A stretch of DNA of 15,290 nt from Oscillospiraceae bacterium (GCA_020024175.1 JAHHUB010000020.1:1-15290); one strand, 5' to 3'. Shown: positions 8,038 through 15,229, counted from the first letter of the stretch. Made by a program: numbers and translations. Notes: generated from the sequence alone by a model not told the origin.

Positions 8038-9960
8038 CTACTTTTCTTTTTCAAATATCACAGCTCCATATGCAGGCAGTAATATATCAATCATATTAAA
8101 GTCGCCGTTTTTATATGACTTTAATGTTTTTTTGTTTTTCTTGTTTTGTCCGCCGTATTCATATAAATCAGAGGTAAAAATCTCACTGTAATTGCCTCTT
8201 TTGGCAACTTTCAGTTTATATTTATTTCTTTCCACAGGGGAAAAATTAAGTATAATATATAGTTCCTTGCCCTTTGAATCAATTCTTCTGTATGATAAAG
8301 TGTTCATTTCAGCCTGTTCAGCTTCCACCCATTGAAAACCGCTCCAACTGTCATCAATTTCCCAAAGTTGTTTGTGGCTTAAATAAAAATTGTTTAAATC
8401 CTTGCAGTAATGTTTAAATTCGGAATGTTTAGGGTAATCCAGCATAAACCATTCAAGCTGATTTGCAAAATCCCATTCTCTGAACTGAGCAAATTCATTT
8501 CCCATAAAATTTAATTTTTTTCCGGGCAAAGTCATCATATAAGCCATAAAAACTCTGGCACAGCCGAATTTATCCTCATATTCTCCAAACATTTTGTCAA
8601 TAAGGGATTTTTTCCCGTGAACCACTTCATCATGACTTACAGGGAGTATAAAATTTTCCGAGTACATATACATCATGGGAAAAGTAAGTTTGTTGTGCTG
8701 ATATTTTCTGAATAACGGATCAGTGGCTATATATTCAAACATATCATTAGCCCAACCCATGTTCCATTTAAAATTAAATCCCAAACCTCCGCTGTTTACA
8801 GGTTTTGTAACCATAGGCCAGGCAGTTGATTCTTCTGCAATCATAAGTATGTCGGGGTGTGATTCAAAAACAATACTGTTTAATTTACGGAAAAAAGCCA
8901 CAGCTTCTTTATTTTTGTTGTCGCCGTCAATGTTGGGAGTCCATTCGCCGGGTTTTCTGTCATAATCCAAGTATAACATGGAAGCCACAGCGTCAATTCT
9001 CAAGCCGTCAATGTGGTATTCACTTAACCAAAATTCTGCATTGGAAATAAGAAAACACTGTACTTCTTCTCTGCCTACATCAAAACATCTGGTACCCCAG
9101 TTTTTGTGTTCCTGACGATCTTTGCCCTGATATTCGTATAAAGGCTGTCCGTCAAATTCATAAAGTCCGTGGGCATCTTTTGGAAAGTGAGCGGGAACCC
9201 AGTCTAAAATAACACCCAAACCTGCCTTGTGAAATTCATTTACCAAATACATAAAATCATGAGGATTGCCAAAACGGGAAGTGGGGGAGTAATATCCGCA
9301 AACCTGATATCCCCAGGAACCGTCAAAAGGATGTTCTGCAATAGGCATAAACTCCACATGAGTATATCCCATTTCTTTTACATAGGGTATAAGTTCGTCG
9401 GCAATTTCTCTGTAAGGCAAATAGTTTTCTCCGTTTTGGGTGGAAAGACCATCCTTAGTTTTCCATGAAGCCAAATGTACTTCGTAAATATTCATGGGGT
9501 TTGGGTAAAAATGTTTTTCTTTAGTGCGTGAAACAAAGAGTTTACTTCTGTATTTAAGCCAATTTTCATCTTCCCACTTAAAACCTTTTATATCATATAT
9601 AATGGAAGCAGTTTTCAGTAAAGTTTCATTCATATAAGCATATGGGTCAGCTTTTATGATAGTTTTTTCACCATTTATAATTTTATATTTATAAAAAGTT
9701 CCATGCATATCTTTTGAGTAGGGAAGAATAATTTCCCAAATGCCTTTAGCAGTGATTTTTCTCATAGCCATACCGTTTTCCCAGCCGAATTTATCCCCTA
9801 CCAGGTAAACCTCATCAGCATTGGGTGCCCAAACTCTGAAAGATATTTCATTGCCATTTATATTGCAGCCCAAAAATTCATAAGCTTTATAATTTGTCCC
9901 TTGATGAAACAAATATTGCGGCAGTAAATCATAGTTCTCACTGTTATTTTTAAAATCCAT
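8038..9960 (-). CDS. glgB: 1,4-alpha-glucan branching enzyme (GH13_9)
   Basis: A 640-residue branching enzyme that cuts alpha-1,4 chains and rejoins them as alpha-1,6 branches on glycogen. An N-terminal CBM48-type domain lies at about 25-125 (FRVWAPNADEVYLVGDF-like). It is followed by the catalytic barrel: region I DWVPAHF (253-259), region II GLRIDAV (nucleophile D323), region III MIAEES (E376) and region IV VSHDEV (H443, D444, E445), plus a C-terminal beta domain. A longer reading exists from a TTG at 9993. The ATG at 9960 is preferred because AAAGGGGG sits 7 bases before it, whereas the extra 11 residues would be read through that Shine-Dalgarno site. It is the first gene of the operon, which explains the promoter immediately upstream. 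Confidence 0.95.
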   Translation of the reverse strand: MDFKNNSENYDLLPQYLFHQGTNYKAYEFLGCNINGNEISFRVWAPNADEVYLVGDKFGWENGMAMRKITAKGIWEIILPYSKDMHGTFYKYKIINGEKTIIKADPYAYMNETLLKTASIIYDIKGFKWEDENWLKYRSKLFVSRTKEKHFYPNPMNIYEVHLASWKTKDGLSTQNGENYLPYREIADELIPYVKEMGYTHVEFMPIAEHPFDGSWGYQVCGYYSPTSRFGNPHDFMYLVNEFHKAGLGVILDWVPAHFPKDAHGLYEFDGQPLYEYQGKDRQEHKNWGTRCFDVGREEVQCFLISNAEFWLSEYHIDGLRIDAVASMLYLDYDRKPGEWTPNIDGDNKNKEAVAFFRKLNSIVFESHPDILMIAEESTAWPMVTKPVNSGGLGFNFKWNMGWANDMFEYIATDPLFRKYQHNKLTFPMMYMYSENFILPVSHDEVVHGKKSLIDKMFGEYEDKFGCARVFMAYMMTLPGKKLNFMGNEFAQFREWDFANQLEWFMLDYPKHSEFKHYCKDLNNFYLSHKQLWEIDDSWSGFQWVEAEQAEMNTLSYRRIDSKGKELYIILNFSPVERNKYKLKVAKRGNYSEIFTSDLYEYGGQNKKNKKTLKSYKNGDFNMIDILLPAYGAVIFEKEK

Positions 9961-10008
9961 AGTACAGCCCCCTTTTTTTAAAATAAGAACCAATAAATGT
10001 ATATATAA

Positions 10009-10037
10009 ATTATATCATATATGAGCATATAATACAA
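10009..10037 (-). promoter_or_regulatory. Predicted extended -10 promoter for the glgB operon
   Basis: On the minus strand TTGTAT (10032-10037) is followed by a 17-base spacer and a perfect TATAAT (10009-10014). The bases TGA directly before the -10 make an extended TGnTATAAT element. Predicted transcription start is near 10002, giving a leader of about 42 bases before the glgB ATG. The -35 is poor, but the extended -10 compensates. Nothing else gene-like was found between 9961 and 10078; the stretch is very AT-rich. Confidence 0.65.
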
Positions 10038-10078
10038 TTAAAAAACAGTAAAATATAAAATAGCCCATTTAAAACAAG

Positions 10079-10168
10079 GTCGCCCCGCCCCATGGCCGCA
10101 AGAGATTAACTTAAATTGTAAACTAATTCAGAGAACGCGTCTGACAGTGGGGTCGCCCCGCAAATATT
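10079..10168 (-). repeat. Dispersed structured repeat, tandem copy A
   Basis: A 90-base unit repeated exactly 100 bases away (10179-10268) with only two differences: A at 10100 against G at 10200, and T at 10148 against C at 10248. Read on the minus strand it starts with AATATTTG and a GC-rich hairpin with a CGA loop (10161-10147). The conserved GTCAGACGCGTTCT follows, then an AT-rich stretch able to fold as an 8-bp stem with two G-U pairs when RNA is made from this strand. It ends in a GC-rich tail. The 10-base string GTCGCCCCGC (plus strand) occurs at both ends of each unit (10079-10088 and 10152-10161). It is far richer in GC than its surroundings and contains no coding frame of its own that looks real. 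Confidence 0.9.
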
Positions 10169-10178
10169 ATTTTAGTGT

Positions 10179-10268
10179 GTCGCCCCGCCCCATGGCCGCG
10201 AGAGATTAACTTAAATTGTAAACTAATTCAGAGAACGCGTCTGACAGCGGGGTCGCCCCGCAAATATT
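10179..10268 (-). repeat. Dispersed structured repeat, tandem copy B, overlapping the end of the GTPase-nuclease gene
   Basis: Second copy of the 90-base unit, 88/90 identical to copy A. Its hairpin (10247-10261) is perfect: six G/C pairs around a three-base loop. In copy A one pair becomes U-G on the plus strand (C-A on the minus strand). Bases 10228-10268 lie inside the coding sequence of the upstream minus-strand gene and provide its last 12 complete codons plus the TGA stop. The 10-base spacer 10169-10178 separates it from copy A. The shared AATATTTG at the gene-proximal end is also part of the gene, which suggests that a tandem duplication happened after the element had joined the gene end. 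Confidence 0.9.
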
Positions 10269-12819
10269 CTCTTATGGTTTTTTCCACATTTTCCACTTCA
10301 GTGTGGAAGTTTTCTGCGGAAATCCTCAAAGCTCCTGAACCTAAAATTATAATCTGCTCCAAATTGTCGGAGGTAGCAACTTTAACACGATATTTATGAC
10401 GCATTTGATGAGCCACTCTTTCAATGTAGCTGTCTGCGGTTTCTTTTTCTTTTGTGTATACCACATGAATGTTGTGGAATTTTTCTACTGAACCTAAATT
10501 ACCTTTGACTTTATAAGCATCAAATACCAAAATTAAATTACAGCCCTTGTATGCCTGATAATTGCAAAGTCTGTTCATCAGTGTATATCTTGCACCGTCC
10601 AAATTATCCTCGGACATCTTTTTTAATTCATCCCAGGCAAAGATGATGTTATAACCGTCAACTAAAAGATATTCCTCAAGTTTAATTATATTTTTAGAGG
10701 GTTTATATTCTTTTAATTCAGTTTTTTTATGGGTTTTCATGGCGTAATATCTGTCTCTTTTAATAGTGCCATAAGTACGCTCAAAAATTTCCATCAATTC
10801 TTTGTCCTGTTCCAAAGCACAGGCATAATTTTCTATAGCTTTTCTTGTTGTTTCTTTTTTGATTTCAATTTCCTGTTTTTTGGGATTTAATACACTTTCC
10901 AAATGCATATGATTTTGTATATCATTCCATTTAACCAAAACACCTGTACCATGACTGCAAAATACGGAATCAGGACTGTTAGCTAAATCTGCTTCAGGGT
11001 CATAGTTATATTTTTCTATAATTTTATCCTGATTGTGGCAAACCCCGTAACCATGGAGTAAAAATGTAATTTTACCTTTGCCCTTGGTGTAGCTAGTCAG
11101 TTCAATGGGATAGTTTTTAATTTCTGAAACAGGTGCAAATCCTGTTATGACAGCACAGTCATCTTTAAATTCAGGTGGCATTACAGTGGAGTTCATACGC
11201 TCCAAATCCATCATGGCTCTGCCCACATTATCAGTGGGAAGTTCCAATGTAAAATCATAGTAAGGCTCCAGCAAAACTGATTTAGCCTGCATAAGTCCCT
11301 GTCTTACAGCTCTGTATGTAGCCTGTCTGAAGTCCCCGCCTTCAGTGTGTTTTGGGTGGGATTTCCCTGATGCCAAAGTTATTTTTATATCTGTAACAGG
11401 ACTTCCTGTCAAAACCCCCAAATGTGTTTTTTCCTGTAAATGTGTCATAATAAGTCTTTGCCAGTTTTTTCCGAGAATATCTTCACTGCAATCGGAATTA
11501 AAAACCATTCCGCTGCCTCTGGGCAAAGGCTCCAAAATAAGATGTACTTCTGAGTAATGTCTTAAAGGTTCATAATGCCCCACACCTTCCACAGTATTTT
11601 CTATTGTTTCTTTGTAAAGTATATCCTCGTTTCCGAAACTTATGTCAATACCAAAACGGCTCATAACTAAACTTTTGATAATTTCAAGCTGCAAAGCTCC
11701 CATAACTTCCATGGAAATACAGTTATTGCTTTCGTTCCAGGATATGTGAAGCTTACATTCTTCCTCTTCCAAAATTTTAAGTTTTTCGTAGGCAATATGT
11801 GGGTTAGTGCCATCATTAATGACTAAACTGTATTTAAGTACAGGGTTTATCATATCATCAGTTCTCTCATCTGATTCACCTAAAATTTGACCGCAGTATG
11901 TTTTGGAAAGTCCTGCCACAGCACATACCATACCCTGAACAGCATTTTCTGCCTGTTTAAATTTGCCGCCCTGATAAATTCGGATTTGATTTATTTTTTC
12001 CTCTGTAATATTGCCGTCTTTGTCAGTATATGAAATTAAATCCTTGAGTTTAAGCTCTCCTCCGTTAATTTTAAGGTGAGAAAGACGGTTGCTGTCATCA
12101 TGAGTAATTTTAAAAACCTCTGCAGAAAATTCCGTTTTTTCTTTTTGAGCCAAAGTGTATTTGTCCAAAATTTCCAAAAATTCTTTTATACCATTAAGTT
12201 TTAAGGCTGAGCCAAAGCAGCAGGGGAATATTTCACGATTTTTTACTGCATTTGAAATAGATTTATCAGATAATTTTTCATTTTCAAAAAACTCCTCCAT
12301 AAGCTTTTCACTGCATGAAGCTGCCTGTTCATAAAAGTCAAAATTCACCTGTGTAAAATCAGTTATATGAGTGTGCAGTCTGTCTTTAAGTTCTGCTAAA
12401 ATTTTTTCTTTTTCAAAAAGCGGACTGTCAGTTTTGTTTACAAAAATAAAAACCGGAATACGGTTTTTCTCCAATATTTCCCATAAAGTTTTGGTGTGAT
12501 TTTGAACTCCGTCAGCTCCGCTTATCACTAAAATTCCATAATCCGCAGCTTTTAAAGTTCTTTCGGTTTCTGTGGAAAAATCCACATGTCCCGGAGTGTC
12601 TAAAAGATATATTTGAGTATTTGGGAGAGTTAAAACTGCCTGTTTTGAAAATATTGTAATTCCTCTGTCTTTTTCCAGTTGGAAGTTGTCCAAAACCGTA
12701 TCTTTATGGTCAACTCTGCCCAATTTTTTTATATTTCCGCTTTCATAAAGCAAAGCTTCGGAAAGAGTAGTTTTTCCTGAGTCAACATGAGCTAAAATTC
12801 CCATCGCAATTTTTTTCAT
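10228..12819 (-). CDS. TetM/EF-G-like ribosomal GTPase fused to a C-terminal YacP/Rae1-type NYN ribonuclease domain
   Basis: An 863-residue protein. Residues 1 to about 640 resemble the TetM/TetO ribosomal-protection and EF-G families. The G motifs are AHVDSGKT (10-17), RGIT (52-55), DTPGH (74-78), NKTD (128-131) and GSAL (203-206), followed by EF-G-type domains including LLEPYYDF (516-523). A linker with FERTYG (679-684) leads to a NYN/PIN-like domain at about 716-849. That domain has LLVDGYNII (D721, N724), VFDAYKVKG (D767), ETADSYIE (793-800) and ATSDNLEQ (D818), matching the YacP/Rae1 family, whose B. subtilis member cleaves mRNA in the ribosomal A site. The TetM loop SPVSTPADFR aligns with HPKHTEGGDFR here, so tetracycline resistance is doubtful. 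ATG 12819 is preferred over TTG 12840 because it aligns with the TetM start; its Shine-Dalgarno site is weak. The last 10 residues come from the repeat. Confidence 0.88.
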   Translation of the reverse strand: MKKIAMGILAHVDSGKTTLSEALLYESGNIKKLGRVDHKDTVLDNFQLEKDRGITIFSKQAVLTLPNTQIYLLDTPGHVDFSTETERTLKAADYGILVISGADGVQNHTKTLWEILEKNRIPVFIFVNKTDSPLFEKEKILAELKDRLHTHITDFTQVNFDFYEQAASCSEKLMEEFFENEKLSDKSISNAVKNREIFPCCFGSALKLNGIKEFLEILDKYTLAQKEKTEFSAEVFKITHDDSNRLSHLKINGGELKLKDLISYTDKDGNITEEKINQIRIYQGGKFKQAENAVQGMVCAVAGLSKTYCGQILGESDERTDDMINPVLKYSLVINDGTNPHIAYEKLKILEEEECKLHISWNESNNCISMEVMGALQLEIIKSLVMSRFGIDISFGNEDILYKETIENTVEGVGHYEPLRHYSEVHLILEPLPRGSGMVFNSDCSEDILGKNWQRLIMTHLQEKTHLGVLTGSPVTDIKITLASGKSHPKHTEGGDFRQATYRAVRQGLMQAKSVLLEPYYDFTLELPTDNVGRAMMDLERMNSTVMPPEFKDDCAVITGFAPVSEIKNYPIELTSYTKGKGKITFLLHGYGVCHNQDKIIEKYNYDPEADLANSPDSVFCSHGTGVLVKWNDIQNHMHLESVLNPKKQEIEIKKETTRKAIENYACALEQDKELMEIFERTYGTIKRDRYYAMKTHKKTELKEYKPSKNIIKLEEYLLVDGYNIIFAWDELKKMSEDNLDGARYTLMNRLCNYQAYKGCNLILVFDAYKVKGNLGSVEKFHNIHVVYTKEKETADSYIERVAHQMRHKYRVKVATSDNLEQIIILGSGALRISAENFHTEVENVEKTIREYLRGDPAVRRVL

Positions 12820-12862
12820 AAATAATTCATTCACTTTCAAACCATATAATATAATTAAAATA

Positions 12863-12871
12863 ATTCTACCA
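12863..12871 (-). promoter_or_regulatory. Predicted extended -10 element for the GTPase-nuclease gene
   Basis: On the minus strand TGGTAGAAT provides an extended TGn plus TAGAAT (12863-12868), one mismatch from consensus. No convincing -35 is visible at 16-18 bases. Predicted start is near 12856, about 37 bases before the ATG at 12819. It is divergent from the VanZ promoter about 80 bases away. Confidence 0.5.
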
Positions 12872-12894
12872 TAATTACAAAAAAAATTAAACTA

Positions 12895-12923
12895 TTGTTT
12901 TCATTTTTTCTGAGCGTTATAAT
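12895..12923 (+). promoter_or_regulatory. Possible second, upstream promoter for the VanZ pair
   Basis: TTGTTT (12895-12900), a 17-base spacer and a perfect TATAAT (12918-12923). The spacing is ideal but no TGn extension is present. It lies 27 bases before the start of the better promoter at 12950. Confidence 0.35.
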
Positions 12924-12949
12924 AAAGCCGAAATAAATACAAAATATAT

Positions 12950-12978
12950 TTGACAGCCTAAACATTATGTGATACAGT
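12950..12978 (+). promoter_or_regulatory. Strong predicted sigma-A-type promoter for the VanZ pair
   Basis: A consensus TTGACA (12950-12955), an exact 17-base spacer and TACAGT (12973-12978), with a TGA extension directly before the -10. Predicted start is near 12985, about 30 bases before the chosen ATG at 13016. The stretch TTATGTGATA just before and into the -10 is repeated identically at the promoter near 14166. Confidence 0.75.
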
Positions 12979-13015
12979 ACAAAAAAGAAATAAATTAAAA
13001 ATGAAGGACATAATT

Positions 13016-13594
13016 ATGAATAAAACAGTAAAAATTGTGTTAAAAATAATAATTGTTGTTTTAATTTTGGGAATTTTTGCGTTTATATGGGGAAATTCAA
13101 TGCTCAACGGCGATGATTCTGCATATATAAGCGATAAAATAGCAAGAATACTTTCCCCTGCAATAATAAAGATTACACATATGACTTTTGATGAAGTAAT
13201 AATGGGTGATATTGTTAGAAAAATGGCTCATTTTGCAGAGTTTTTTGTTTTGGCAATGGGGCTTACCATTTTTATAAAGAAAAATATATCACTTATAATG
13301 TTTATAGGACTTTTCACGGCAGTAACTGATGAATTTATCCAAAGCCGAACATACAGAACATCCAAAATAGATGATGTGGTATTGGATTTCTGTGGATTTC
13401 TCTGTGGAATGATTCTCACTTTAATATTTAAAATGGCATTAAAAGGTTTTTCCAATGCCCTTAAACGAAGAAAAAACAAAAGAGAAAAACAAAGAAGAAA
13501 ATTTAACAGTATGCTGATAGATGAAAATCAGGAAAAAATAATCAAAGAAGATGATAATACCAAAAACAATATAGAGGGGAGAGGGAGACTTTAG
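13016..13594 (+). CDS. VanZ-family membrane protein 1, with charged C-terminal tail
   Basis: A 192-residue predicted membrane protein. Hydrophobic segments lie at about 6-26, 71-88, 91-105 and 121-140. The VanZ-like pattern is clear: RKMAHFAEF (68-76), TDEFIQ (104-109) and the Asp/Gly-containing last helix VVLDFCGFLCG (121-131). The usual FxPGR after DExxQ is replaced by SRTYRTSK. A tail of about 45 residues is very rich in Lys, Arg, Glu and Asp and should be cytoplasmic and disordered. VanZ of Tn1546 gives low-level teicoplanin resistance, but most family members have no known function and none is assigned here. An upstream in-frame ATG exists at 13001; 13016 is chosen because AAGGA lies 7 bases before it. 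The gene abuts the next VanZ gene with no gap. Confidence 0.82.
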   Translation: MNKTVKIVLKIIIVVLILGIFAFIWGNSMLNGDDSAYISDKIARILSPAIIKITHMTFDEVIMGDIVRKMAHFAEFFVLAMGLTIFIKKNISLIMFIGLFTAVTDEFIQSRTYRTSKIDDVVLDFCGFLCGMILTLIFKMALKGFSNALKRRKNKREKQRRKFNSMLIDENQEKIIKEDDNTKNNIEGRGRL

Positions 13595-14089
13595 ATGATA
13601 ACAAAAAGAAGTTCCGTAAATAAAATCTGTATGTGGTGTGCCTTGATTCTGCTTATTTTTATATGGGGAAATTCATGTATAGGTGCTACAAATTCGGGTG
13701 CTGCCAGCGGAACCATAACAAAAGCTGTTTTAAAAATAATAAATAGTTTTTTTGGTGTCAGTGTATCTTTTAATACACTGCATATCTTAATCAGAAAACT
13801 TGCTCATTTTACGGAATATGCAGTATATGGACTGCTGTTAAAAGGAGCTGCACAAACAAGTGTAATAACAACTATGTTTATAGGTTTGCTCACTGCTGTA
13901 GCTGATGAATGTATACAGTATTTTACACCGGGCAGAGCTGCTTCTGTTCGAGATATTATAGTGGATTTTACAGGATTTGTCTGTGGTATGATAGTTTTTT
14001 GGATACTGCGAGCCATGTGGCATGAATTTCAAAATACTGTACTTAAAAAATACAGAAAAAATAACAGTTCCCAAAATAAAGAATATTGA
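13595..14089 (+). CDS. VanZ-family membrane protein 2
   Basis: A 164-residue paralogue of the preceding gene. It has a first membrane segment at about 10-27 ending in FIWGNS, a feature shared with gene 1 (FIWGNS at 23-28). The VanZ motifs are more canonical here: RKLAHFTEY (67-75), ADECIQYFTPGR (103-114) and RDIIVDFTGFVCG (119-131). The tail is short, basic and polar. The ATG starts on the base after the TAG of gene 1, and AGGGAG sits 7 bases before it within that gene, so the two are translationally coupled. The pair probably arose by duplication and may act together in the membrane; what they do is unknown. Confidence 0.85.
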   Translation: MITKRSSVNKICMWCALILLIFIWGNSCIGATNSGAASGTITKAVLKIINSFFGVSVSFNTLHILIRKLAHFTEYAVYGLLLKGAAQTSVITTMFIGLLTAVADECIQYFTPGRAASVRDIIVDFTGFVCGMIVFWILRAMWHEFQNTVLKKYRKNNSSQNKEY

Positions 14090-14094
14090 TAAAA

Positions 14095-14120
14095 TCTCTG
14101 TTATAACAGAGGATATTTTT
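14095..14120 (+). terminator. Probable weak intrinsic terminator after the VanZ pair
   Basis: CTCTGTTATAACAGAG (14096-14111) is a perfect inverted repeat that can form a 6-bp stem with a TATA loop, followed within four bases by five T residues (14116-14120). It begins 7 bases after the VanZ 2 stop codon. The stem is short and only partly G/C, so some read-through into the next gene is likely. Confidence 0.5.
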
Positions 14121-14151
14121 CCACAGTTTTATATTAAATTAACGCTCTCCG

Positions 14152-14179
14152 TTGTTTTTATTTTGTTATGTGATATAAT
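14152..14179 (+). promoter_or_regulatory. Predicted extended -10 promoter for the Sel1-repeat gene
   Basis: TTGTTT (14152-14157), a 16-base spacer and a perfect TATAAT (14174-14179) with TGA directly upstream. Predicted start is near 14186, which rules out an ATG at 14189 as a normally initiated start and supports the ATG at 14213. Confidence 0.65.
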
Positions 14180-14212
14180 ATAAAACATATGATAAAAACG
14201 GAGGAAATACAT

Positions 14213-15229
14213 ATGATATGCAATAAATGCAAAACAGAAACCGTAAAAAACGCTAAATTCTGTCATAACTGCGGAGAAAAAATTCTTTTGGAAAATAAAA
14301 CTGTAAATCCAATGGACTGGGCAGATACAGAATATGAAAGCGGGGAAAAACTCTGGGAACTTGCAAAGTCAGGTGATGCAAAAGCTCAGAAGAAACTGGG
14401 AGATTGTTATGCAAACGGTGATTATGATGAGGATAATACCGACGAAAACTTTGACCCTTGCAAAGAAGCTGTAAAATGGTACAAAAAATCTGCCCAACAA
14501 GGTTATGCTCCTGCTCAGTTTGCCATGGGTGAATGTTATAATTATGGCGACGGAGTAAAATATGATGAAACAGAGGCTGTTAATTGGTATAGAAAAGCTG
14601 CTGAACAAGGCTATGTACAAGCTCAGTATGAATTAGCCGACTGTCTTTCTATTGGTATAACAGATGAAAAAGAAGCGGCAAAATGGTATAAAAAAGCTGC
14701 TGAACAGGGTTATGTGGAAGCTATGTTCTCATATGGGGACTGTCTTATGGACGGTGAAGGTGTAAAACAGAATATGGCTGAGGCTGTAATTTGGTATAGA
14801 AAAGCCGCAAAACTGGGAAATACCATTGCTATGGTAAAACTTGGTGATTGTTATATGTATGGCAATGGAGTGGAGCCTGATGTGGAAACAGCTATGAAAT
14901 GGTACCAAAATGCCATTGACAAAGATGATACTGTGGCTATGGTAAGACTGGGTGACTGCTGTATGGAAGGCAGAGTTATGACTAAGAACGAAGAAAAAGG
15001 TCTAATGCTGTATCAAAAAGCTGCCAAAGCCAATAAAAAATTTGCAATGCTCCGTTTGGGGGATTACTATTCCCGCAAAGAAAACAAGAATGAAGCTTTG
15101 GGCTGGTATAAAAAAGCCGCAGATAGTGAAGATGTAACTGCCATGCTTAAACTTGGCGACTACTATGTAAAGTTAGGAGAAAAGGACAAAGCCATAGAAT
15201 GTTATAAAAAAGCTGCTCAGCACCGCTAG
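14213..15229 (+). CDS. Zinc-ribbon and Sel1-like repeat protein
   Basis: A 338-residue protein with a short zinc ribbon at the N-terminus (C3, C6, C17, C20). About eight Sel1-like/TPR-type helical repeats follow from roughly residue 40, recognisable by recurring A-x-AM/Q-x-x-LGDCY and EAVKWYKKAAEQGY segments. The last two repeats are shortened and resemble plain TPRs. No signal peptide or membrane segment is visible, so it is likely cytoplasmic. Such repeats usually form a protein-binding solenoid; no partner is indicated and no function is assigned. The ATG at 14213 has GGAGG with an 8-base spacer; an in-frame ATG at 14189 would lie at the predicted transcription start and lacks a ribosome-binding site. 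The TAG stop shares its last base with the hairpin of the repeat element that follows. Confidence 0.85.
   Translation: MICNKCKTETVKNAKFCHNCGEKILLENKTVNPMDWADTEYESGEKLWELAKSGDAKAQKKLGDCYANGDYDEDNTDENFDPCKEAVKWYKKSAQQGYAPAQFAMGECYNYGDGVKYDETEAVNWYRKAAEQGYVQAQYELADCLSIGITDEKEAAKWYKKAAEQGYVEAMFSYGDCLMDGEGVKQNMAEAVIWYRKAAKLGNTIAMVKLGDCYMYGNGVEPDVETAMKWYQNAIDKDDTVAMVRLGDCCMEGRVMTKNEEKGLMLYQKAAKANKKFAMLRLGDYYSRKENKNEALGWYKKAADSEDVTAMLKLGDYYVKLGEKDKAIECYKKAAQHR

Noticed and set aside
9961..9993. Longer glgB start at TTG 9993
   Set aside because: It would be read through a clear AAAGGGGG Shine-Dalgarno site that is well placed for ATG 9960, and adds residues not typical of the family.
10079..10268. 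CRISPR-like array
   Set aside because: Only two units of 90 bases with a 10-base spacer; the unit is far too long and the spacer too short, and no cas genes are present.
10179..10268. tRNA or tRNA-like gene in the repeat
   Set aside because: GC-rich ends suggested an acceptor stem, but there is no T-loop GGTTCRA motif and no clover-leaf folding.
10175..10399. Plus-strand 74-codon reading frame starting in the repeat
   Set aside because: It is antisense to the real GTPase-nuclease gene, starts inside the GC-rich repeat, has no convincing ribosome-binding site and resembles no family.
12820..12840. Longer GTPase-nuclease start at TTG 12840
   Set aside because: No ribosome-binding site precedes it, and ATG 12819 matches the usual start of TetM-type proteins just before the G1 motif.
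12890..13000. Riboswitch or T-box leader before the VanZ genes
   Set aside because: The leader from the predicted start to the ATG is only about 30 bases, too short for such structures.
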